Shown here piece by piece: positions 15,381 to 23,510 of a DNA stretch of 64,000 nt. The stretch spans positions 1 to 64,000 of the forward strand of contig JBIQHD010000008.1 in NCBI GenBank assembly GCA_044508835.1. Direction: 5' to 3'. The DNA comes from JAKFDI01 sp044508835 (lineage in GTDB: Bacteria > Pseudomonadota > Gammaproteobacteria > Burkholderiales > Burkholderiaceae_C). Position 1 is the stretch's first letter. Each line of letters begins with the position of its first letter. The notes below the pieces were generated by a model, which was not told the DNA's origin, made no database searches, and saw nothing but the letters and a program-made list of their open reading frames with translations. The translations under genes were made by a program, and so were the position numbers.

Positions 15381-16583
15381 ATGACGACCCCCACCACCCC
15401 CGCCGGCCCGCTCGCCGGCCTCAAGGTCCTCGAGCTCGGCCAGCTCATCGCCGGCCCCTTCGCCGCCAAGACGCTGGCCGACTTCGGCGCCGAGGTCATC
15501 AAGATCGAGTCCCCCGCCGGCGGCGACCCGCTGCGCCAGTGGCGGCTGCTGCACAACGGCACCAGCGTGTGGTGGCAGGTGCAGTCGCGCAACAAGAAGA
15601 GCGTGGCGCTGGACCTGAAGGACGGCCAGGCGCGGCAGATCGTGCGCCGCCTCGTCGACGAGGCCGACGTGCTGATCGAGAACTTCAAGCCCGGCGTGAT
15701 GGAAGGCTGGGGCTTCGGCTACGAGGAACTGTCGCGCACCAACCCGCGCCTCGTGATGCTGCGCATCAGCGGCTACGGCCAGACCGGCCCGTACAAGGAC
15801 CGGCCCGGCTTCGGCGTGGTGGCCGAGGCGATGGGCGGGCTGCGCTACCTCAGCGCCGAGCCCGGGCGCGTGCCGGTGCGCGTGGGCATCAGCATCGGCG
15901 ACACGCTCGCCTCGCTGCACGGCGTGATCGGCGTGCTGATGGCGCTGCAGCACCGGCATGCGAGCGGACGCGGACAAGTCGTGGACGTCGCCTTGTACGA
16001 GGCGGTGTTCAACTGCATGGAAAGCCTGCTGCCCGAGTACAGCGCCTTCGGCGTGGTGCGTGAGCCTGCTGGCTCGGCGCTGCCCGGCATCGCCCCGAGC
16101 AACGCCTACGCCTGCCGCGACGGCTGGGTGCTGGTGGCGGGCAACGGCGACTCGATCTTCAAGCGCCTGATGAAGGCCATCGGCCGCGCCGACCTGGCCG
16201 ACGACCCGGCGCTGGCCGGCAACACCGGCCGCGTGGCGCAGGTCGAGCGCATCGACGGCGCCATCGGCGACTGGACGGCGCGGCACGACGTGGCGCAGGT
16301 GCTGGACACGCTGACCGCCGCCCAGGTGCCGGCCGGCCGCATCTACAACGCGCGCGACATCGCCGAAGACCCGCACTACCGCGCGCGCGGCATGCTGCAG
16401 GCGGTGGAGAGCGCCGACGGCCTGACGGTCGAGGTGCCGGGCGTGATCCCCAAGCTGAGCGCCACGCCGGGCGGCATCGTGCGGCGGGCGCCGACCCTGG
16501 GCGAGGACACGGAGGCGGTGCTGCGCGAGGTGGGCGTGACGCCGGCGCAGCTGGCGCAGTTGCGCGAGCGCGGCGTGATCTGA
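15381..16583 (+). CDS. CaiB/BaiF (family III) CoA-transferase
   Basis: A 400-residue family III CoA-transferase. Visible are GLKVLELGQLIAGPFAAKTLADFGAEVIK at the N-terminus (partly: GQLIAGPFAAKTLADFGAEV), WWQVQSRNKKSVALDLK, and DVLIENFKPGVMEGWGFGYEEL with the neighbourhood of the catalytic Asp. GYGQTGPYKDRPGFG and the small domain with VPAGRIYNARDIAEDPHY follow. It moves CoA between carboxylic acids; the acid cannot be named. TACGAT ends six bases before ATG 15381. It converges on the regulator ending at 16591. Confidence 0.9.
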   Translation: MTTPTTPAGPLAGLKVLELGQLIAGPFAAKTLADFGAEVIKIESPAGGDPLRQWRLLHNGTSVWWQVQSRNKKSVALDLKDGQARQIVRRLVDEADVLIENFKPGVMEGWGFGYEELSRTNPRLVMLRISGYGQTGPYKDRPGFGVVAEAMGGLRYLSAEPGRVPVRVGISIGDTLASLHGVIGVLMALQHRHASGRGQVVDVALYEAVFNCMESLLPEYSAFGVVREPAGSALPGIAPSNAYACRDGWVLVAGNGDSIFKRLMKAIGRADLADDPALAGNTGRVAQVERIDGAIGDWTARHDVAQVLDTLTAAQVPAGRIYNARDIAEDPHYRARGMLQAVESADGLTVEVPGVIPKLSATPGGIVRRAPTLGEDTEAVLREVGVTPAQLAQLRERGVI

Positions 16584-16590
16584 GCGGCAG

Positions 16591-17340
16591 CTACTCGCCG
16601 CCCGCGCCTTCCCGCTTGAGATCGCGGAACGCCGCGAACAGCCACGAGCGCATGCCCACCACCAGCGTGTAGGGCCGGCGCTGCGTCGGCGCGAGGCGCT
16701 GGTCCGCCAGGTGCTGCTGCGCGAAGTCCTGCCCCACGCGCTGCAGCCGCTCGACGAAGGCGCTGGCCTGCCCCGGGCTCACCTGGCCGTGCACCAGCAT
16801 CAGCACCTCGCCCTCGCCGTCGAAGCCGCCGCTGTAGTAGTCGTCGACGACGTGCTCGCGGAAGTAGCGCATCACCGGCCCGTCGGGCCGCCAGCGAAAG
16901 CCCTTGGCCACCTTGAGCCGGTAGCGGTTGAGCGGGCGCAGCTCGATGATGCCCAGGCGGTCCAGCGCCACCAGCCGCGCCACGCATTCGGGCTCGGTGA
17001 AGGTGTAGGTGGCCGTCATCTGCTCGAAGGTCCACTGGCTCAGGCAGCAGATGGCCAGCAGCAGCAGCTTGCGGTCGGCCACCACCGCCTTCTCCTGCTC
17101 GAGCGTCAACTCGCGCGACAGCGGCTGCGCGTCGGCCACCTGGCGCGCGAGCTCGGCGAAATCCATCTTCAGCACGCGCAGCACCTCGTCGATGCGCGAC
17201 AGCGGCATGTCGGCCTTGGCGAAGACGCGCTTGATGCTCGACTCCGACATGCCCAGCTCCGCGGCGAGGTCGGCGTAGGTGATGCCGGCCGTCTTCAGCT
17301 CGGCCTTCAGCGCGTGGACGAGGTCGTGGGTGGTGCTCAT
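16591..17340 (-). CDS. XRE-family helix-turn-helix regulator
   Basis: A 249-residue regulator. An N-terminal HTH covers residues ~5-55 (ITYADLAAELGMSESSIKRVFAK is the helix-turn-helix core). A long alpha-helical C-terminal region contains WTFEQMTATYTFTEPECVARL and a winged segment (LRPLNRYRLKVAKGFRWRP) that may bind a ligand or partner. ATG 17340 is preferred because it begins directly at the HTH. The target is unknown; it is divergent from the YiaA-like gene across 128 bases and convergent with the CoA-transferase gene. Confidence 0.8.
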   Translation of the reverse strand: MSTTHDLVHALKAELKTAGITYADLAAELGMSESSIKRVFAKADMPLSRIDEVLRVLKMDFAELARQVADAQPLSRELTLEQEKAVVADRKLLLLAICCLSQWTFEQMTATYTFTEPECVARLVALDRLGIIELRPLNRYRLKVAKGFRWRPDGPVMRYFREHVVDDYYSGGFDGEGEVLMLVHGQVSPGQASAFVERLQRVGQDFAQQHLADQRLAPTQRRPYTLVVGMRSWLFAAFRDLKREGAGGE

Positions 17341-17468
17341 GCGTGGCCCCGAAAAGTATCGCCGCACGATACCAGCGGCACGCCCCGCTGCGCCGCTCCC
17401 CGGAGGGATTGAGCCCCACCGGGCCGGCCGCGACGATGCGCCCCGTGTTCAACCACTCGATCACGTCC

Positions 17469-17900
17469 ATGTCCCACGACACCCTTCGCCAGGACACCCG
17501 CGCCTGGAAGCTGCAGGTCTGGATCTCCTTCGCCATCGCCGCCACGCTGTGCGCCTGCGGCCTCGCCTACCTGCCCGGCCAGGACCTCGACCGCGCCTTC
17601 ATGTTCATGGGCTACGTCTTCAGCCTGTCGGCGGCCTTCGCCGTCGCCAAGCACGTGCGCGACAACGCCCAGCGCCGCAGCGACACGCCGCTGTGGAGCC
17701 TCGTCGTCTGGGGAGGCTTCGGCCTGGCCGTGGCGCTCACCGCCTGGGGCCTGTGGCGCATGACGATCAACCCGACCTACAAGGCCTACCTCGGCGTGAG
17801 CTGGCTGTTCCTCGTCTCCACCGTGTTCACGCTCGCCAAGACGCTGCGCGATGCGCACGAGGCGCTGCTGGCCAGCCTGCGCCGCGACGACGGCGCCTGA
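17469..17900 (+). CDS. YiaA/YiaB-domain inner-membrane protein
   Basis: A 143-residue protein with four hydrophobic segments arranged as two YiaAB-type hairpins: VWISFAIAATLCACGLAYLP with FMFMGYVFSLSAAFAVAKHVRD, then WGGFGLAVALTAWGLWRM with LGVSWLFLVSTVFTLAKTLRD. The repeated end of each hairpin (AVAKHVRD / TLAKTLRD) shows an internal duplication. The family has no proven function. It is 28 bases upstream of a small exported protein gene and seems to head a three-gene unit. Confidence 0.85.
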   Translation: MSHDTLRQDTRAWKLQVWISFAIAATLCACGLAYLPGQDLDRAFMFMGYVFSLSAAFAVAKHVRDNAQRRSDTPLWSLVVWGGFGLAVALTAWGLWRMTINPTYKAYLGVSWLFLVSTVFTLAKTLRDAHEALLASLRRDDGA

Positions 17901-17928
17901 CCCCGCCTGCGAACGAACGGAGAAACGC

Positions 17929-18345
17929 ATGAAGAAGCTCCTCACGCAGTCGCTCGTGGCGCTCGCGATGTGCTCGGCCCTGCTGCGCCCCGCCCACGCC
18001 CACGGCCCTTCGGAAGCCGCCAGCGCGCTGTCGGCCCTGCCGGTGGCCATTTCGGTGGCCGCGCCGGTGATGCTGCTCTCGGCCGGCGCGGTGCTCACCG
18101 TGGTGGCGGTCGAAGCTTCGGTCGACGGCGCGGTCTGGGTGCTGGAACGGGCGTCCGACGGCGCCCGGGCCAGCGTCGCGCTGAGCGCGCAGGCCGCGGG
18201 CGGTTTGTCGGTCGCGGCCGGCACGGCGGTGATGGTGACCGCCTTCAGCGCCGGCTGGGTGCTCAGCGCCGCCGGCCGGGCCATCGCCTACATCCCCAAC
18301 GAGATCGGCCACGCGCTGCTCTACAACGAACGGGTGACGCGATGA
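17929..18345 (+). CDS. Small exported membrane protein of unknown function
   Basis: A 138-residue protein with a clear signal peptide (MKKLLTQSLVALAMCSALLRPAHA, cleavage after AHA). Two hydrophobic segments rich in Ala/Val (ALPVAISVAAPVMLLSAGAVLTVVAV and a second near residues 90-120) and a short polar tail follow. No family is recognised. GGAG precedes the ATG. Its stop overlaps the next start as ATGA, so its product and the DUF2145 protein are translationally coupled. The two are likely made together in the envelope. Confidence 0.8.
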   Translation: MKKLLTQSLVALAMCSALLRPAHAHGPSEAASALSALPVAISVAAPVMLLSAGAVLTVVAVEASVDGAVWVLERASDGARASVALSAQAAGGLSVAAGTAVMVTAFSAGWVLSAAGRAIAYIPNEIGHALLYNERVTR

Positions 18346-19133
18346 GCCGCGCCATCGCCTGGCGCGCGGGGGCTGCCGCGCTGCTGATCGCCGCCGCCGG
18401 CGCGGCGCAGGCCGGCCGCTCCTGCGAGGCCCGGCCGCCCAGCGCCGCCAGCGTGCAGCGCGCGATGACGCTGGCCGAAGCGACGGCGACGCGGCTGGAC
18501 GCCAGCGGCGCGCAGGTGGTGGCACTGGCGCGCATCGGGCAGGACCTGCGCAAGTACGGCCAGCGCTACTCCCACATGGGCCTGGCCTACCGCGACGGCA
18601 CGCGCTGGCGCGTGGTGCACAAGCTCAACCAGTGCGGCAGCGCCGTGGCCGCGGTCTACCGGCAGGGCCTGGGCGAGTTCTTCCTCGACGACCTGCACGA
18701 GTACGAGGCCGGCCTGGTGGTGCTGGCGCCCGAGGTGCAGGCGAAGCTGCTGCCGCTGCTGGCCGACAACGCACGCGTCGCGCAGCTGCACACCGCCGCC
18801 TACAGCATGGTGGCCTACCCCTGGGCGCAGACCTACCAGCAGTCCAACCAGTGGGCGCTGGAGACGCTGGCCCTCTCGCAGGCGCCGAACGCCGCCACGC
18901 GCCGCCGCGCGCAGGCCTGGCTCGAACTGCAGGGCTACGAGCCGGCCACCCTGCGGCTCGGCCCGCTCACGCGGCTGGGCGCCCGCATGACGAAGGCCAA
19001 CGTCGCCTTCGACGACCACCCCGACGCCAAGCGCTTCAGCGACCGCATCGAGACCGTCACCGTCGACTCGGTGTTCCGCTGGCTGGAGAGCAGCGGCCTG
19101 GGCGGCGCGGTACAGACGGTGCGCGTGCGATGA
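18342..19133 (+). CDS. DUF2145 exported protein
   Basis: A 263-residue protein with a signal peptide ending AAQAGRSC. The mature domain resembles DUF2145: RIGQDLRKYGQRYSHMGLAYRDG, WRVVHKLNQCGS, FFLDDLHEYEAGLVVLAPE and AYPWAQTYQQSNQWALETLAL. The conserved His in RYSHMG, the Cys in NQCGS and the N-rich YQQSNQW stretch recall the layout of NlpC/P60-like or DUF830-type cysteine peptidases. That link is inference only. It is coupled to the upstream small membrane protein by an ATGA overlap. Confidence 0.8.
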   Translation: MSRAIAWRAGAAALLIAAAGAAQAGRSCEARPPSAASVQRAMTLAEATATRLDASGAQVVALARIGQDLRKYGQRYSHMGLAYRDGTRWRVVHKLNQCGSAVAAVYRQGLGEFFLDDLHEYEAGLVVLAPEVQAKLLPLLADNARVAQLHTAAYSMVAYPWAQTYQQSNQWALETLALSQAPNAATRRRAQAWLELQGYEPATLRLGPLTRLGARMTKANVAFDDHPDAKRFSDRIETVTVDSVFRWLESSGLGGAVQTVRVR

Positions 19134-19198
19134 GTCACGCGCCGCGCCCGCCGGGCGCCGACCCCTGCATGACAACATCGCACGCGGAGGAGACAACG

Positions 19199-21085
19199 AT
19201 GAGCACGACCCCCTCGCCGAACCAGTTCGCGCTGCTTCGCCAGCGCCGCTTCGCGCCCTTCTTCTGGACCCAGTTCCTCGGCGCGGCCAACGACAACGTC
19301 TTCAAGTTCGCCTTCACGGTGATGGTGACCTACCAGCTGCAGGTGAGCTGGCTGCCGCCCTCGCTCGCCGGCCTCGTGATCGGCGCGCTGTTCATCCTGC
19401 CCTTCCTGCTGTTCTCGGCCACCAGCGGCCAGCTCGCCGACAAGTTCGACAAGGCAGCGCTGATGCGCGCCGTGAAGTGGGCCGAGATCGCCATCATGGC
19501 GCTGGCCGGCTGGGGTTTCGCGACCGCCAGCGTGCCGCTGCTGCTGGCCTGCGTGTTCCTCATGGGCCTGCACTCCACGCTCTTCGGCCCGGTGAAGTTC
19601 GCCTACCTGCCGCAGCACCTGAACGAGCGCGAGCTCACCGGCGGCAACGGCATGGTGGAGATGGGCACCTTCGTCGCCATCCTGCTGGGCAACGTGGCCG
19701 GCGGCCTGCTGATCGCGGTGCCGGCCGTGGGCGCGCGGTACGTCGCCTGGGCCTGCCTCGCGCTCGCGGTGCTGGGGCGCGCGGTCGTGCAGGCCGTGCC
19801 CGCCTCGCCCTCCGTCGACCCGGGCCTGCGCATCAACTGGAACCCGGCCACCGAGACCTGGCGCAACCTGAAGCTCGCCTACGGCAACCGCGTGGTGTTC
19901 CGCTCGCTGCTGGGCATCTCGTGGATGTGGTTCTTCGGCGCGGTGTTCCTGTCGCAGTTCCCGGCCTTCGCCAAGGAGGTGCTGCACGGCAACGAGCAGG
20001 TGGCCTCGCTGCTGCTGGTGGTGTTCTCGGTGGGCATCGGCATCGGCTCGCTGCTGTGCGAGCTGCTGTCGCGCCGGCACGTGGAGATCGGCCTGGTGCC
20101 GCTGGGCGCCATCGGCATGAGCGTGTTCGCGATCGACCTGTACTTCGCCTCGCGCGCACTGCCGCCGGCCGAGGCCCTGACGCTGGCGCAGTTCGCCGCC
20201 GCGCCGGCGCACTGGCGCGTGCTGGCAGATCTCGCGCTGCTGTCGCTCTTCGCGGGCCTGTACAGCGTGCCGATGTACGCGCTCATCCAGCTGCGCTCGG
20301 CGCCCAGCCACCGGGCGCGCATCATCGCGGCCAACAACATCCTCAACGCGCTGTTCATGATCGCCAGCGCCCTCGGCGTGGGGGCGCTGCTGTCGGCGGG
20401 CTTCACGATCCCGCAGGTGTTCCTCGTCGTCGGCGTGCTCAACGCCGTGGTGGCGCTCTACATCTTCCTGCTGGTGCCCGAGTACCTGCTGCGCTTCGTG
20501 GCCTTCGTCGCCACGCGGTGCATCTACCGCTTCAAGGTGCGCGGCGACGAGCACATCCCCGCCGAGGGCGCGGCCATCCTGGTGTGCAACCACGTGAGCT
20601 TCGTCGACGCGGTGCTGCTGATGGCGGCCAGCCCGCGGCCCATCGCCTTCGTGATGGACCACCGCATCTTCCGCTTCCCGGTGCTCGGCTGGCTGTTCCG
20701 GCTGGCGCGCGCGATCCCGATCGCGCCGCAGCGCGAGGATCCGGCCGCCTATGCGCAGGCCTTCGAGCGGGCCCGCGAGGTGCTCTCCGCCGGCCACCTG
20801 CTGTGCATCTTCCCGGAAGGCGCGATCACGCGCGACGGCTCGCTCGGCGAGTTCAAGGGCGGCGTGATGAAGCTGCTGGAAACGCATCCCGTGCCGGTGA
20901 TCCCGGTCGCGCTGCAGAACCTGTGGGGCTCGTTCTTCTCGCGCGTGGACGGCACGGCGATGACGCGGCCGTTCCGTCGCGGGCTGTTCACGCGCGTGGG
21001 CCTGGTCGCGGGCGCGGGCGTCGCGCCGCAGTCGGCCACGCCGCAGCTGCTGCGCGAGCGGGTCGGCGCCTTGCTGGCGAGTTGA
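19199..21085 (+). CDS. LplT-type MFS transporter fused to 1-acyl-glycerol-phosphate acyltransferase
   Basis: A 628-residue fusion. Residues ~1-415 form a 12-helix MFS carrier like LplT (FWTQFLGAANDNVFKFAF, SGQLADKFDKAALMR). Residues ~430-628 form a PlsC-type acyltransferase with NHVSFVDAVLL (NHxxxxD) and IFPEGAITRDGSLGEFKGG (EGT-type motif). LplT flips lysophospholipids inward and the acyltransferase re-acylates them, so the fusion suggests phospholipid remodelling at the inner membrane. The AMP-ligase domain found in longer Aas-like fusions is absent. GGAGGAG precedes ATG 19199; an earlier ATG at 19169 has no such site. Confidence 0.9.
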   Translation: MSTTPSPNQFALLRQRRFAPFFWTQFLGAANDNVFKFAFTVMVTYQLQVSWLPPSLAGLVIGALFILPFLLFSATSGQLADKFDKAALMRAVKWAEIAIMALAGWGFATASVPLLLACVFLMGLHSTLFGPVKFAYLPQHLNERELTGGNGMVEMGTFVAILLGNVAGGLLIAVPAVGARYVAWACLALAVLGRAVVQAVPASPSVDPGLRINWNPATETWRNLKLAYGNRVVFRSLLGISWMWFFGAVFLSQFPAFAKEVLHGNEQVASLLLVVFSVGIGIGSLLCELLSRRHVEIGLVPLGAIGMSVFAIDLYFASRALPPAEALTLAQFAAAPAHWRVLADLALLSLFAGLYSVPMYALIQLRSAPSHRARIIAANNILNALFMIASALGVGALLSAGFTIPQVFLVVGVLNAVVALYIFLLVPEYLLRFVAFVATRCIYRFKVRGDEHIPAEGAAILVCNHVSFVDAVLLMAASPRPIAFVMDHRIFRFPVLGWLFRLARAIPIAPQREDPAAYAQAFERAREVLSAGHLLCIFPEGAITRDGSLGEFKGGVMKLLETHPVPVIPVALQNLWGSFFSRVDGTAMTRPFRRGLFTRVGLVAGAGVAPQSATPQLLRERVGALLAS

Positions 21086-21151
21086 AGGGGGCTCCGGCCG
21101 CGGCGTTCGCCTGGGCGCTGCCCGCACAATGCGCGCCCAGGAGACGCCCCG

Positions 21152-21826
21152 ATGCCCTTGAACCTCAGCCGCGCCGCGCTCGTGCGCATCCTGCCCTTCG
21201 GCCTGTTCATGCTGCTGCTGGCGCTGCGCGGCGCGCTGGCCGGCAACGACGGCATCGACGCACGCTGGATCTACGGCCTGAACGTGGTGTTGGTCGGCGG
21301 CCTGCTGCTGTGGCTGTGGCGCGAGTACGGCGAGCTCGTGCGCCAGCTCGCGCCCGACACGCGCGAGGCCCTGCTGGCGGTCGCCGTGGGAGGGGTCGTC
21401 TTCGCGCTGTGGATCTCGCTGGACGCGCCGTGGATGGCGCTCGGCGAGCCGACCGCGAGCTTCGTCCCCGTCGATGCGGCCGGCCGGCTGATGTGGCCGC
21501 TGATCGCCGTGCGCTGGCTCGGCGCCACGCTGGTGGTGCCAGTGATGGAGGAGCTGTTCTGGCGCTCCTTCCTCATGCGCTGGATCGACAGCGTGCGCTT
21601 CGAGGCGGTGATGCCGCAGCGCACGACGCTCAAGGCCGTCGTGCTCTCGACCTTCGTCTTCACGCTGGCCCACACCTTGTGGCTCGCCGCGGCGATCGCC
21701 GGTCTCGCCTATGCGTGGCTGTACGTGCGCACGGGCAAGCTGTGGGTGCCGATCCTGGCTCACGCGGTCACCAACGGCGTGCTGGGCGCGTGGGTGGTGG
21801 CGACGGGGAACTGGGCGTACTGGTAG
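21152..21826 (+). CDS. CAAX-protease-related (CPBP) membrane protein
   Basis: A 224-residue membrane protein of the CPBP/Abi family with about six helices. It has the motifs VVPVMEELFWRSFLMRW (EExxxR, residues ~128-144), STFVFTLAHTLWLAA and PILAHAVTNGVLG (HxxxN/D). These are the metal-site residues of intramembrane glutamic-type proteases. The arrangement resembles the CAAX prenyl protease-related proteins that accompany exosortase systems, but no exosortase is nearby. GGAGAC precedes the ATG. Confidence 0.85.
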   Translation: MPLNLSRAALVRILPFGLFMLLLALRGALAGNDGIDARWIYGLNVVLVGGLLLWLWREYGELVRQLAPDTREALLAVAVGGVVFALWISLDAPWMALGEPTASFVPVDAAGRLMWPLIAVRWLGATLVVPVMEELFWRSFLMRWIDSVRFEAVMPQRTTLKAVVLSTFVFTLAHTLWLAAAIAGLAYAWLYVRTGKLWVPILAHAVTNGVLGAWVVATGNWAYW

Positions 21827-21970
21827 GCCGCGGCCCGCGGCAATCGCGGGAAAACCCCGGCACGGCGCGGCATCGCGCACCGTCCCGATACAAGCCCGGC
21901 GCGGCAGGCCGTGTCAACAATGGTTCCGCATCGTCGTGCATCGGCACGGCGTCACTCCGGGAGAACCATC

Positions 21971-22870
21971 TTGAACATTTCCTTCCTCACACTGGCCCGT
22001 GCCTGCATGGCCTTCGCCTTCTCCGCCGCCTGCACCCTGGCGACGGCGCAGACCAGCTTCACCATGACCTACAAGGGCGGCAGCACGTCGGCCTGCGGCA
22101 GCACCTACAACATCCGCGGCGCCGAGCCGTCGGGCTCCGGCAAGTACCCGGTGTACGTGCACATCGGCGGCACCGGCGAGCCCTACAGCGGCAACTGGGC
22201 CATGGCCGCGGTGAACGCGGCGGCGGCCAAGGGCTTCGTGGCGGCCACCATCCAATACGACAACGGCACTTTCGGCACCTGCTCGACGATCAGCCAGCGG
22301 GCGAAGTGCATCTTCAATCCCTCCAACGCCAACAGCGCGATCGCCAAGCTGTGCGCGCGCGGCAAGGCCGACTGCTCCAAGGGCATCGTCACCGGCGGCC
22401 TGAGCCAGGGCTCGATCATCTCCGTCCTGTCGCGCGACCACGATTCGCGCATCCGCGCCTCGATGGGCCAGGGCACGGGCACGAGCTACACCGCCGCCTA
22501 CAACCTGTCGTCCTGCATGACCAACGGCAAGCATGCACAGCCGGGCAACCGCATCCGCATCATCAACGGCGAGCGCGACATGTTCGTCGGCGGCACGCAG
22601 GCGACCGCCCGCGCCAGCGCCGAGCGCGTGACCGGCATCAAGTGCAGCTCGACCTCGCAATCGTGCTTCCAGAGCAACGGCGCCGGCTGGTATGTCGTGA
22701 AGGATTTCCAGGTGGCCGACCTGAACGCCGACCACTGCTTCATGGGTTTCGGCGGCATCTACGGTGTGCAATGCTCGGGCCTTCTGGTCGACGCCTACTA
22801 TCAGTACGGCAGCGGGCAGTGGGCCCTGCCGGCCACGATCGACTGGCTGAAGAGCTTCGTCACGCCTTGA
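21971..22870 (+). CDS. Secreted alpha/beta-hydrolase-like protein
   Basis: A 299-residue protein starting with TTG at 21971, backed by GGGAGAA about seven bases upstream. The signal peptide is MNISFLTLARACMAFAFSAAC... cut after ATAQ. The mature part has a probable catalytic elbow GGLSQGSIISVL (G-x-S-x-G type, Ser near residue 141) and an oxyanion segment VYVHIGGTGEPY. A late His in ADLNADHCFMGFGG could complete a triad. About ten Cys residues suggest disulfides. It is probably an extracellular esterase or lipase; the substrate is unknown. The neighbours give no pathway. Confidence 0.7.
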   Translation: MNISFLTLARACMAFAFSAACTLATAQTSFTMTYKGGSTSACGSTYNIRGAEPSGSGKYPVYVHIGGTGEPYSGNWAMAAVNAAAAKGFVAATIQYDNGTFGTCSTISQRAKCIFNPSNANSAIAKLCARGKADCSKGIVTGGLSQGSIISVLSRDHDSRIRASMGQGTGTSYTAAYNLSSCMTNGKHAQPGNRIRIINGERDMFVGGTQATARASAERVTGIKCSSTSQSCFQSNGAGWYVVKDFQVADLNADHCFMGFGGIYGVQCSGLLVDAYYQYGSGQWALPATIDWLKSFVTP

Positions 22871-22892
22871 ACGACACACGGGCCCGCGCGGC

Positions 22893-23510
22893 ATGAGCAG
22901 GATCATCTCCCGCAAGATCGGGCCGAGCCCGGCGCGCCAGCGGCTCTACCGCGCGGTGGCAGTCGCATGCGCCGTGGCGGGGGCCTGGCAGGTGTTCGAC
23001 GCCTCGCGCCCCGCGCCGCGGCCGCAGGCGGCCTCGCCGGCGCAGGCGACGCCTGCGCCGGCCTCATCCATGATGGCGAGAGCACCCGACCTCGCGCCGC
23101 CACCTGCCGCGTCCCCGCCCGCGCCGGTCGCGGCGCTCGCGGCAGCGGCGCCGGCGCCGGCGCCGGTGGTGCAGGCGCCGGTGGACGTCCAGCAATTGAC
23201 CGCCTCGCGGCCGCTGGCCGCGCAGGCCTTCCTGCGGGAGGTGAGCCTGTCGCCGCGGGCGCACGGCGGCTTCGTGGTCGACGACCTGCTCGCCGACGGC
23301 CGCTACGATCGCATGGGGCTGCGCCGCGGCGACGTGCTCTACACGCTGGACACCCCCGCCATGGCGCAGGTGGACGAAAGCTCGATGATCGCCCTCACGC
23401 AGCAGACCGAGATCGAACTCGACATCTACCGCGACGGCGTGCCGATGAGGCTGCATGTCGCGCTGAACGTGGATCCGACGGATGCGACCGAACGCGACGA
23501 ACCCCGGTGA
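22893..23510 (+). CDS. Orphan GspC-like protein with C-terminal PDZ domain
   Basis: A 205-residue protein: a basic N-terminus, one membrane segment (LYRAVAVACAVAGAWQVF), a long Ala/Pro linker (residues ~45-98) and a PDZ-like domain (residues ~115-195). The PDZ contains GGFVVDDLLADGRYDRMGLRRGDVLYTLD (core DRMGLRRGDVLYTL). This order matches GspC, the type II secretion inner-membrane connector, but the homology region that binds the secretin is not visible and no other gsp gene is here. It starts 22 bases after the secreted hydrolase and overlaps the AraC gene by 29 bases. Confidence 0.65.
   Translation: MSRIISRKIGPSPARQRLYRAVAVACAVAGAWQVFDASRPAPRPQAASPAQATPAPASSMMARAPDLAPPPAASPPAPVAALAAAAPAPAPVVQAPVDVQQLTASRPLAAQAFLREVSLSPRAHGGFVVDDLLADGRYDRMGLRRGDVLYTLDTPAMAQVDESSMIALTQQTEIELDIYRDGVPMRLHVALNVDPTDATERDEPR

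Noticed and set aside
18935..21880. A 981-codon minus-strand frame opposite the LplT-PlsC gene
   Set aside because: Rich in His, Arg, Gln and Glu with no domain structure, and it mirrors the codon pattern of the plus-strand genes, so it is an antisense shadow.
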